Below are positions 1-6,213 of a stretch of 21,355 nt of DNA, piece by piece. How positions within the stretch are numbered: position 1 is the stretch's first letter; the number at the start of each line of letters is the position of its first letter. Both the position numbers and the translations under genes were made by a program. The stretch lies in assembly GCA_031418215.1 (NCBI GenBank), contig JANOXC010000196.1, forward strand, positions 1 to 21,355, read 5' to 3'. Source of the DNA: JANOXC01 sp031418215. Lineage in GTDB: Bacteria > Bacteroidota > Bacteroidia > AKYH767-A > OLB10. The notes under the pieces are model-generated. The model saw only the letters and a program-made list of their open reading frames with translations. It made no database searches and had not been told where the DNA came from.

Positions 1-5
1 TGGGT

Positions 6-170
6 GAATAAGCAATTAGGCTATTAAGCGATTAAGCTATTGGGGGAATAAGCAATTAGGCGATTAAGCGATTGGGCAATTGGGGGAATAAGCAATTAGG
101 CGAATAAGCGATTAGGCAATTAGGGGAATAAGCGATTGGGCGTTTAAGGGATTTGACGATTTGACGATTG
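6..170. repeat. 8-bp tandem repeat with 40-bp higher-order period
   Basis: The stretch is built of consecutive 8-mers such as GAATAAGC, AATTAGGC, GATTAAGC, GATTGGGC and AATTGGGG. Five 8-mers make a 40-bp super-unit: GAATAAGC begins at 6, 46, 86 and 126, exactly 40 bp apart. The array decays after about 142 into GATTTGAC-type 8-mers. It may continue to the left of the window. It contains no plausible gene. There are no unique spacers between the units, so it is not a CRISPR array. Its function is unknown. Confidence 0.9.
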
Positions 171-260
171 AATAAAAGGCAATTAAAATAAAAACAAATT
201 CAATTGACTTCAATCTATTTAAAGCTGAAATCCACTTTTTAAAAACGTCTTTAAAAACTA

Positions 261-292
261 CTTAGTCACTTTATCACTTAGTCACTTCAATA
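261..292. repeat. Second 8-bp tandem tract
   Basis: Four consecutive 8-mers are seen: CTTAGTCA, CTTTATCA, CTTAGTCA and CTTCAATA. Units 1 and 3 are identical. The tract has the same period as the array at 6-170 but a different sequence, and it ends about 30 bp before the first start codon. The remainder of 171-320 is AT-rich and holds nothing else I can recognise except a possible promoter box at 306. Confidence 0.7.
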
Positions 293-305
293 AAGAAAAT
301 TCAAC

Positions 306-313
306 TAATTTCG
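306..313 (+). promoter_or_regulatory. Possible -7 promoter box (TAATTTCG) for the DUF4199 gene
   Basis: The 8-mer TAATTTCG differs at one position from the Bacteroidota consensus TAnnTTTG and lies 7 nt before the ATG at 321. No clear TTTG -33 element is visible at the expected distance. It is a weak candidate. Confidence 0.3.
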
Positions 314-320
314 TGCGCTT

Positions 321-848
321 ATGCAACCTTCGCCTTTTAAAACAGCAGTAAATTTCGGTGCCATGAGTGGCCTGAGTTGTTTTGCCATCTTTGTGATTCT
401 TTATAAAATGGGCATTAATCCCCTGGGCCCTGGTTCTTGGCTTGCTGTCTGGATACCACCAACATTTATTGTAATCGCTACTAAGCGATTTCGAGACTAT
501 GAATGTGGCGGATTTATATCTTTTACTTCAGCTTTTAGAACAGGCTTGCTTACAGCAATGAGTGGAGGCTTACTTTATGCATTACTTATTTATATATTCG
601 GAACATTAATTGACGCCACTTTACTTGATAATTTTAAAGCGTTGATGCTTGCAGACCTTGAACAAACCGAGGGTATGATTAGATCAGTTGTGGGGGATTC
701 GGTGTATGAACAAAGTATTGAGGAGATGAAGAATACAACATTAAAATCCATAGCGATGACAGACTTTTTATATAAATTTTTTGGGGGAGTAATTATCAGT
801 CTGATCACTGCAGCATTTTTAAAACGTAACCACCCAGAGATTATATGA
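321..848 (+). CDS. DUF4199 family inner-membrane protein
   Basis: This is a 175-residue integral membrane protein. Hydrophobic segments lie near residues 10-30, 38-55, 73-95 and 150-167, with a polar, acidic stretch (about 105-145) between the last two. The arrangement and the motif-poor sequence match the DUF4199 family, common in Bacteroidota and without an established function. The stop overlaps the start of the next gene (ATGA at 845-848), so it is translationally coupled to the family 2 glycosyltransferase. Pairing of DUF4199 with a glycosyltransferase of this type recurs in the phylum (recalled, not checked), which suggests a helper role in membrane glycolipid or polyprenyl-sugar handling. 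That role is inference. The ATG at 321 gives the natural start. Confidence 0.8.
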   Translation: MQPSPFKTAVNFGAMSGLSCFAIFVILYKMGINPLGPGSWLAVWIPPTFIVIATKRFRDYECGGFISFTSAFRTGLLTAMSGGLLYALLIYIFGTLIDATLLDNFKALMLADLEQTEGMIRSVVGDSVYEQSIEEMKNTTLKSIAMTDFLYKFFGGVIISLITAAFLKRNHPEII

Positions 849-1807
849 CGGATATTTCAATTGTGGTTCCCTTATTTAATGAAGACGCTTCTCTTCCTGA
901 ACTCGTTTCTTGGATTGAAAAAGTAATGCTAGCGAACAATTATACATATGAAGTGATTTTAGTGGATGATGGCAGCAAGGATAAATCGTGGTTGGTGATT
1001 GAAGAATTGTCGAAACAGAACAATTGTATCAAAGGAATTAAATTCAGAAGGAATTATGGCAAATCAGCTGCTTTGCAGACGGGCTTTCAAGCAACCTTAG
1101 GCAACGTAATTATTACCATGGATGCCGACTTGCAGGATAGTCCGGAGGAAATACCCGGCTTATACAAAATGATAACGGTTGATGGAATGGACCTTGTTTC
1201 CGGATGGAAGAAAGTACGACATGATCCAATCAGTAAAACGATTCCAAGTAAATTTTTCAATTGGATTACTAAAAAAATGTCTGGCGTAAAAAACCTGCAT
1301 GATTTTAACTGTGGACTAAAGGCATACAGGTCTGATGTAGTTAAAAGCATCGAAGTATATGGTGAAATGCATCGTTACATTCCTGTAATTGCTAATTGGG
1401 CTGGATTTACCAAAATAGGAGAAAAGGTAGTTGAACACCGCGAACGGAAATATGGTACCACTAAGTTTGGTTTGGAACGCTTTATCAATGGTTTCCTCGA
1501 TTTATTATCCATCATGTTTGTGTCGCGTTTCGGAAAACGACCCATGCATTTATTTGGAACAATAGGAACCCTTGTTTTTATGGTAGGTTTCTTTTTTATC
1601 GGCTACCTTGGTCTCAGTAAGCTTTATATGGTAACCCATAATATGGAAGCACGACAGTTGACCGATCGTCCTTCATTTTATTTGTCTCTAACTTGTATGA
1701 TCATAGGTACACAAATGTTTTTAGCGGGATTCGTCAGTGAATTGCTGGCTCGAAATTCCTCAGAACGCAATCATTACCTTGTAGAAAAGAAAATCAATAT
1801 CGTTTGA
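845..1807 (+). CDS. Family 2 glycosyltransferase, DPM/GtrB-like, with C-terminal membrane anchor
   Basis: This 320-residue protein has an N-terminal GT-A fold. It shows the GT2 opening ISIVVPLFNE (residues 4-13), the VDDGSKD nucleotide-binding motif near 40 and the metal-binding MDADLQDSPEEIP near 95. RKYGTTKFG near 200 is typical of the dolichol-phosphate-mannose synthase/GtrB branch. Two transmembrane helices follow, near 235-260 and 278-302. Enzymes of this branch usually move a sugar from a nucleotide donor onto a polyprenyl phosphate at the cytoplasmic face. The gene overlaps the DUF4199 gene by 4 bp and the next glycosyltransferase by 4 bp, so the three are coupled. Its sugar donor cannot be read from the sequence. 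Confidence 0.88.
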   Translation: MTDISIVVPLFNEDASLPELVSWIEKVMLANNYTYEVILVDDGSKDKSWLVIEELSKQNNCIKGIKFRRNYGKSAALQTGFQATLGNVIITMDADLQDSPEEIPGLYKMITVDGMDLVSGWKKVRHDPISKTIPSKFFNWITKKMSGVKNLHDFNCGLKAYRSDVVKSIEVYGEMHRYIPVIANWAGFTKIGEKVVEHRERKYGTTKFGLERFINGFLDLLSIMFVSRFGKRPMHLFGTIGTLVFMVGFFFIGYLGLSKLYMVTHNMEARQLTDRPSFYLSLTCMIIGTQMFLAGFVSELLARNSSERNHYLVEKKINIV

Positions 1808-2928
1808 AGCGGATTATCATTCTTGGTTCTGCATATCCCTTACGCGGAGGTGGTATTACAACATTTAATGAGCGACTGGCTCTCGAGTTCGTTAAAGAAG
1901 GTCATGACGTAATTATTTATACCTTTTCATTGCAATATCCTTCTTTTCTTTTTCCCGGAAAAACGCAATATAGCAGCGACCCCGCTCCGGCAAATTTGCA
2001 TATCAAGATAAAAGTTAATTCCATCAACCCAATCAACTGGATAAAGGTTGGCAGGGAATTGAAATTCCTGGAACCGGATTTAATAATTATTAGATTCTGG
2101 ATTCCATTTATGGCACCATGCCTGGGAACCATCGCACGATTTGCGAAACGGAATAATAAAACGAAAATAATTGGTATCCTTGATAATGTAATTCCTCATG
2201 AGAGGCGGGTTTTCGACAAATCGCTGATAAAATATTTTTTAACCGCTTGCGATGGTTTTGTCACAATGTCGAATCATGTATTGAATGACCTTTTTCAATT
2301 TGTAAAAAACAAGCCTGCGGTAATGATTGCTCATCCTGTTTACGATAATTTCGGTGACATTGTAAATAGGGATGAAGCTTGCCATCGTTTGAAAATCAAT
2401 CCCGAATATCAATATATATTATTCTTCGGATTCATTAGAAAGTATAAAGGATTAGATCTTTTATTTCAAGCAATGGCTGACGATAGGTTTATTAATACAA
2501 AAATAAAACTGATTGTGGCAGGGGAGTTTTATGAAGATGCGGCACCATATCATGCATTGATTGAAAAACATAATATTAGCGAAAGGTTGATTTTAAAAAC
2601 AGATTTTATCGACGACAAGGAAGTTAAATATTATTTCTGCGCAGCAGATTTAGTGGTACAACCTTATCGTGCCGCTACCCAAAGTGGGATTTCTCAAATC
2701 GCTTATCATTTTGAAAAGCCAATGGTCGTAACAGATGTTGGGGGACTACCAGAAATAGTACATGATGGCAAGACAGGCTTTGTAGTAAATAGAGATCCTG
2801 TTGAAATAGCATCCGCCATATTGCGATTTTTTGAGGGAAACTATTCAAAATTGATGCTTTCTGAAGTACAGGAAGAAAAAAAGAAATTTCAATGGAGTAC
2901 AATGACATCCGGTATTCTCAAACTTTAA
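1804..2928 (+). CDS. GT-B glycosyltransferase (family 4 type)
   Basis: This 374-residue protein reads as a GT-B retaining glycosyltransferase. The N-terminus RIIILGSAYPLRGGGITTFNERLA is the acceptor domain, with its glycine-rich loop. The C-terminal half has the donor site: ILFFGFIRKYKGLDLL (near 200-215), VVQPYRAATQSGISQIAYHFEKPMVVTDVGGLPEIV (near 281-316) and the GKTGFVV loop. The start is an unusual TTG at 1804 that overlaps the preceding TGA as TTGA. No closer ATG gives the family's N-terminus, so TTG is accepted. It lies just upstream of the heptose genes, so addition of heptose or of a neighbouring sugar to a surface glycan is a reasonable inference. Acceptor and donor are unknown. Confidence 0.87.
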   Translation: MKRIIILGSAYPLRGGGITTFNERLALEFVKEGHDVIIYTFSLQYPSFLFPGKTQYSSDPAPANLHIKIKVNSINPINWIKVGRELKFLEPDLIIIRFWIPFMAPCLGTIARFAKRNNKTKIIGILDNVIPHERRVFDKSLIKYFLTACDGFVTMSNHVLNDLFQFVKNKPAVMIAHPVYDNFGDIVNRDEACHRLKINPEYQYILFFGFIRKYKGLDLLFQAMADDRFINTKIKLIVAGEFYEDAAPYHALIEKHNISERLILKTDFIDDKEVKYYFCAADLVVQPYRAATQSGISQIAYHFEKPMVVTDVGGLPEIVHDGKTGFVVNRDPVEIASAILRFFEGNYSKLMLSEVQEEKKKFQWSTMTSGILKL

Positions 2929-2930
2929 AA

Positions 2931-2938
2931 TAACTTTG
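2931..2938 (+). promoter_or_regulatory. -7 promoter box TAACTTTG before hddA
   Basis: TAACTTTG fits the Bacteroidota housekeeping sigma -7 consensus TAnnTTTG exactly. It starts 2 bp after the stop of the glycosyltransferase and ends 7 nt before the hddA ATG. hddA and the genes behind it may therefore have their own promoter and be transcribed with a very short or absent leader. No convincing -33 TTTG is seen. Confidence 0.5.
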
Positions 2939-2945
2939 TACGACA

Positions 2946-3968
2946 ATGATTATTAGAAGTAAAGCACCATTAAGAATTGGTTTAGCCGGTGGCGGAACGG
3001 ATGTAAGTCCTTATTCTGATATATACGGCGGAGCTATTTTAAATGCCTCCATTTCACTGTATGCGTCAGCAACTATTGAACCTACAACTGACGGTAAAAT
3101 AATTTTCCAGGCTTTTGATAAAGGCGTCATTGAAACTTTTGATGCTGCTATGCAATTGCCCGTAAACGGTAAGTTGGAATTACTTGCCGGTATATATAAT
3201 CGGGTCATTAGAGATTTTGTTAAGAAACCATTGTCTTTTAAGTTAACAACTTATGTTGATGTGCCTCCAGGTTCCGGTTTGGGAACTTCATCTACACTGG
3301 TAGTTGCAGCATTGGGAGCTTTTGTGGAATGGTTGCGTTTGCCTTTGGGTGAATATGATATTGCGCACCTTGCCTACAGCATCGAACGGGAAGATTTAAA
3401 TCAGGCAGGAGGAAGACAAGATCAGTATGCTGCAACATTTGGTGGTGTAAACTACATGGAGTTTTCAGCCGGTGATAAAGTGATTGTAAATCCATTGCGG
3501 ATAAAGCAGCATTACCTGAACGAACTTGAAAACAATCTGTTATTATATTATACTGCAACAAGCCGATTTTCTTCCGCCATTATTGAAGAGCAAAGTAAAA
3601 ATGTTGTTGATAAAAACGAGAAATCCATTGAGGCCATGAATAACCTGAAGGAACAATCGATAATGATGAAAGAAGCTTTGTTAAAAGGGAGTATAGATGC
3701 TTTAGGGAATATCCTTGACATTGGTTTTAAAAATAAGAAGGACATGGCTTCAGGAATCAGTAACACGTTGATGGATGATATTTATGCTGCTGCAAAATTG
3801 GCCGGGGCCTCAGGTGGTAAAATATCCGGTGCCGGGGGTGGAGGCTTTATGATATTCTATTGTCCGGGAAATACTAAATACAAGGTGATGGAAGCACTCA
3901 GCAAATTCGGAGGAGAATTCAAGAAATACAGCTTCACTAAAAGCGGATTGACAAGTTGGACCATTTAA
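2946..3968 (+). CDS. hddA: D-glycero-alpha-D-manno-heptose 7-phosphate kinase (GHMP family)
   Basis: This is a 340-residue GHMP-superfamily sugar kinase. The N-terminal motif KAPLRIGLAGGGTD (residues 6-19) is characteristic of the heptose and fucose kinase branch. The ATP-binding PPGSGLGTSS is at 107-116, GRQDQYAATFGG near 155 and the C-terminal GHMP loop KISGAGGGGF begins at K292. The family enzyme phosphorylates D-glycero-D-manno-heptose 7-phosphate at O-1 with the alpha configuration, giving the 1,7-bisphosphate. The genes that follow (gmhA, hddC, gmhB) encode the other steps of the GDP-heptose route, which supports this over L-fucose kinase. The ATG at 2946 follows a TAnnTTTG box by 7 nt. 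Confidence 0.92.
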   Translation: MIIRSKAPLRIGLAGGGTDVSPYSDIYGGAILNASISLYASATIEPTTDGKIIFQAFDKGVIETFDAAMQLPVNGKLELLAGIYNRVIRDFVKKPLSFKLTTYVDVPPGSGLGTSSTLVVAALGAFVEWLRLPLGEYDIAHLAYSIEREDLNQAGGRQDQYAATFGGVNYMEFSAGDKVIVNPLRIKQHYLNELENNLLLYYTATSRFSSAIIEEQSKNVVDKNEKSIEAMNNLKEQSIMMKEALLKGSIDALGNILDIGFKNKKDMASGISNTLMDDIYAAAKLAGASGGKISGAGGGGFMIFYCPGNTKYKVMEALSKFGGEFKKYSFTKSGLTSWTI

Positions 3969-3979
3969 TGAAACCATAG

Positions 3980-3999
3980 TACTCAACGTTCCTTGAGTA
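3980..3999. other. Small hairpin between hddA and gmhA
   Basis: TACTCAA at 3980-3986 is the reverse complement of TTGAGTA at 3993-3999, with a 6-nt loop. No T-run follows, so it is not a standard terminator. It could modulate expression inside the operon or protect an RNA end. Confidence 0.45.
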
Positions 4000-4039
4000 T
4001 CCAGTAAGCTATTGCAGTTAATATATAGTACAAAAACTT

Positions 4040-4618
4040 ATGAATGAAAAAATAAAAGCCATTATTAAGGCATCTATCGATACAAAGCAAAAAATCTATG
4101 ATGATGTATCAATGATTGATACGCTGCGGAAGATTGCCGAAGCTACGGCACAATCCTTCAAAAATGGCAACAAAGTATTATTCTGCGGCAATGGGGGCAG
4201 TGCTGCCGATGCACAGCATATTGCAGCAGAGCTTTCCGGAAGATTTTATTCAGATCGCGAACCACTTCCTGCCGAGGCATTGCATGTTAACTCCTCTTAT
4301 TTAACGGCAGTTGCCAACGACTATTCATTTGATGTTGTTTATTCAAGGATGGTGAAAGGGATTGGAAAAAAAGGTGATGTATTGTTCGGTATCAGCACTT
4401 CAGGAAATTCCAAGAATATAATATTAGCAATTGAAGAAGCAAAAAAAGCAGGAATGATCACTGTTGGATTAACAGGTGAAACAGGAGGAAAGATGCGCGA
4501 TCTTTGTAATTATATTATAAAAGTACCAAGCACCGATACACCAAGGATTCAGGAATCACACATTATGATCGGACATATTATTTGCCTGTTGATTGAAGAG
4601 CAATTGTTCAGTAAATAG
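4040..4618 (+). CDS. gmhA: Sedoheptulose 7-phosphate isomerase (phosphoheptose isomerase)
   Basis: This is a 192-residue SIS-domain isomerase, the usual length for GmhA. VLFCGNGGSAADAQHIAAELSGRF (near 48-71) carries the phosphate-binding serine loop and the conserved glutamate of AAELSGRF. GISTSGNSKNI (near 115) is the second sugar-phosphate loop. RIQESHIMIGHIICLLIEE near the C-terminus supplies the conserved Gln and His of the active site. It converts sedoheptulose 7-phosphate to D-glycero-D-manno-heptose 7-phosphate, the first step of bacterial heptose synthesis, in the cytoplasm. It lies 71 bp after hddA, its downstream enzyme. The next gene is 286 bp away across a repeat-rich gap. Confidence 0.95.
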   Translation: MNEKIKAIIKASIDTKQKIYDDVSMIDTLRKIAEATAQSFKNGNKVLFCGNGGSAADAQHIAAELSGRFYSDREPLPAEALHVNSSYLTAVANDYSFDVVYSRMVKGIGKKGDVLFGISTSGNSKNIILAIEEAKKAGMITVGLTGETGGKMRDLCNYIIKVPSTDTPRIQESHIMIGHIICLLIEEQLFSK

Positions 4619-4700
4619 TTTGGAGTAAATAGATCGGAGTTCGGAGAAAAAGTGGTTTCCAATTGCCTTCAGGATTTCAATTTGCAATTTACATTCTGTT

Positions 4701-4839
4701 TTGTCATGCTGAGGGACTAAGCATCTATCAATTATACTTAAAGAATATAGCATCTTGAGCAACATCAAATTTTATATGAGTAAAATCCAAAGATTCTTCA
4801 CTTACGCCCCAAGTACTCGGGGCTTGTTCAGAATGACAA
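4701..4839. repeat. Intergenic inverted-repeat element with TTGTCAT ends
   Basis: The left end TTGTCATGCTGA (4701-4712) matches the reverse complement of the right end TCAGAATGACAA at 11 of 12 positions. Inside are an AAGCATCT segment (4719-4726), an AGATTCTTCACTT segment (4791-4803) and a nested GC hairpin, GCCCC at 4806-4810 against GGGGC at 4819-4823. It has no coding capacity. Elements of this style are scattered in many environmental genomes (recalled). A relative with the same ends is at 11312-11428. The rest of 4619-4904 holds a weak ATTTNCA tract (4674-4693) and the repeat at 4871. Confidence 0.75.
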
Positions 4840-4870
4840 TTAATGGTTATGCATAAATCCATTTCAAACA

Positions 4871-4898
4871 ACTTTAAACCTGAAACTTTAAACCTGAA
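4871..4898. repeat. 14-bp direct repeat (7-bp substructure) just before hddC
   Basis: ACTTTAAACCTGAA is repeated perfectly and without spacer at 4871-4884 and 4885-4898. Each copy is itself made of two related 7-mers of the type CTTTAAA and CCTGAAA. It ends 6 nt before the GTG start of hddC, so it would lie in or next to that gene's leader. Confidence 0.85.
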
Positions 4899-4904
4899 AC
4901 AATT

Positions 4905-5609
4905 GTGCTAAAAGAATGCATCATTCTTGCCGGCGGACTGGGTACACGATTACAATCGGTGGTCAGCGATATTCCCAAAGTACTTGCGCCGGTAAACAAT
5001 AAACCTTTTCTGCATTATATATTAGAGAATGCAAGCCGGCATCGTATTAATCATATAGTTTTATCTACCGGTTATTTGCACGAGAAGGTTGAAGCATTCG
5101 TAAAGGAAAAACATTCAAAGAAGAATATTTCATTTGTAGTTGAAAACGAGCCATTGGGTACAGGTGGTGCCATTGCTTTTGCATTAAAAAAATGCACCAC
5201 CGATGAAGTGATGATCATCAACGGCGATTCGTTTTTTAACATTGATTATAATTTCTTTTACCATCATCACAATCACCATTGCTCAAAGTTTTCCATTGCC
5301 CTGAAACCAATGCACAATTTTAACAGGTATGGTACTGTATCAGTAGATAGCCAACGAAGGATCACTGCCTTTCAAGAGAAGCAGGAAATGAAGGAGGGAA
5401 CCATCAATGCCGGAATATATATAGTGAACAGACCTTGTTTTTTGGAGATGGATTGGCCAATGAAATTTTCAATGGAAAAGAGTTATATGGAGAAGCACTT
5501 TAGCACGATACCCATGTATGGTTTTTCATATGATGACTATTTCATAGACATTGGTATTCCTGAAGATTATGAACAAGCACAAACGGATTTTAAGCAGTTG
5601 TTTTCATGA
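4905..5609 (+). CDS. hddC: D-glycero-alpha-D-manno-heptose 1-phosphate guanylyltransferase
   Basis: This is a 234-residue sugar-nucleotidyltransferase. The signature ILAGGLGTRL (residues 7-16) with IPKVLAPVNNKPFLHYIL is the nucleotide and Mg binding loop. GTGGAIAFAL (near 86-95) and INGDSFFNID (near 104-113) are the base-binding and metal-binding strands. NAGIYIVNR (near 168) closes the sugar pocket. It would join heptose 1-phosphate to GTP, giving GDP-D-glycero-alpha-D-manno-heptose. The fold alone does not separate it from other hexose-1-phosphate nucleotidyltransferases; its setting between gmhA and gmhB, with hddA upstream, decides the call. The start is GTG at 4905; no ATG fits the family N-terminus. 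It overlaps gmhB by 4 bp (ATGA). Confidence 0.88.
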   Translation: MLKECIILAGGLGTRLQSVVSDIPKVLAPVNNKPFLHYILENASRHRINHIVLSTGYLHEKVEAFVKEKHSKKNISFVVENEPLGTGGAIAFALKKCTTDEVMIINGDSFFNIDYNFFYHHHNHHCSKFSIALKPMHNFNRYGTVSVDSQRRITAFQEKQEMKEGTINAGIYIVNRPCFLEMDWPMKFSMEKSYMEKHFSTIPMYGFSYDDYFIDIGIPEDYEQAQTDFKQLFS

Positions 5610-6145
5610 AAATTGATAACACCTGGACATTGTTTCTCGACAGGGATGGTGTAATTAATAAGGAATTACCCGGTGATTATGTCAGAAAGTGGGATGATTT
5701 TCATTTTGAACCGGGTGTACTGCAATCTTTAGCTGCTCTTGCTAAGTTTTTTAAGCGAATTATCATTATCACCAATCAACGTGGTGTTGGAATTGGCGTT
5801 ATGACTGAGGCAGAATTAATGGCCTTACACGATCAGATGATAGGAGTAATCAAAAAGGAAGGTGGAAGGATCGATGATATTTTTTATTGTATTGATGCTG
5901 ATCGTCACAGTGCAAATCGTAAACCCAGGCCGGGAATGGCGTTGAAAGCAAAGGAAAAATATCCGGAAATCAACTTTTCAAAAACCATTATGGTGGGTAA
6001 TAGTCCTGGTGATATGGATTTCGGAAGAAATCTTGGAATGGTCACTGTTTTTATTGATGATAAAAAATCCCGCAATGGTCATAAGGATGAAACGATGGAT
6101 TATATATATCTTGGATTGGCGCAACTTGTTGATTCGTTAGATTAG
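5606..6145 (+). CDS. gmhB: D-glycero-D-manno-heptose 1,7-bisphosphate 7-phosphatase (HAD family)
   Basis: This is a 179-residue HAD-superfamily phosphatase of the HisB-N/GmhB class. LFLDRDGVINKE (residues 9-20) holds the nucleophile and acid-base aspartates, IIITNQRGVGIG (near 51-62) is motif II, and RKPRPGM (near 107) provides the motif III lysine. Motif IV reads VGNSPGDMDFG, with Asn where the better-known GmhB has Asp. The Cys-His...Cys-Cys zinc loop of Escherichia coli GmhB is absent: only YCIDADRHSANRK stands there. Bacteroides GmhB is known to prefer the alpha-anomer, which fits an hddA/hddC pathway. It removes the 7-phosphate before guanylylation. It overlaps hddC by 4 bp. Confidence 0.82.
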   Translation: MKIDNTWTLFLDRDGVINKELPGDYVRKWDDFHFEPGVLQSLAALAKFFKRIIIITNQRGVGIGVMTEAELMALHDQMIGVIKKEGGRIDDIFYCIDADRHSANRKPRPGMALKAKEKYPEINFSKTIMVGNSPGDMDFGRNLGMVTVFIDDKKSRNGHKDETMDYIYLGLAQLVDSLD

Positions 6146-6149
6146 AGCC

Positions 6150-6213
6150 AAGAATCAAGAGGCAAGAAAATATTATTCTTATGTCTTGGTTCTTAATTCT
6201 TATGTCTTTTTTT
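6150..6213. terminator. Hairpin with T-run between convergent gmhB and speA, made of 7-bp repeats
   Basis: The arm at 6150-6167 pairs with 6184-6201 at 15 of 18 positions around a 16-nt loop. A run of seven T follows at 6207-6213, as for an intrinsic terminator of the plus-strand operon. Both arms have a 7-bp period: three CAAGANN units from 6149, and five TCTTNNN units from 6177 to 6211. The T-run overlaps the stop codon of the converging speA gene. Confidence 0.6.

Noticed and set aside
6..170. CRISPR-like array
   Set aside because: Units are 8 bp and contiguous, with no unique spacers, and no cas gene is present in the window.
4116..4304. Overlapping 62-residue frame inside gmhA
   Set aside because: It is an out-of-frame shadow of a strongly conserved enzyme.
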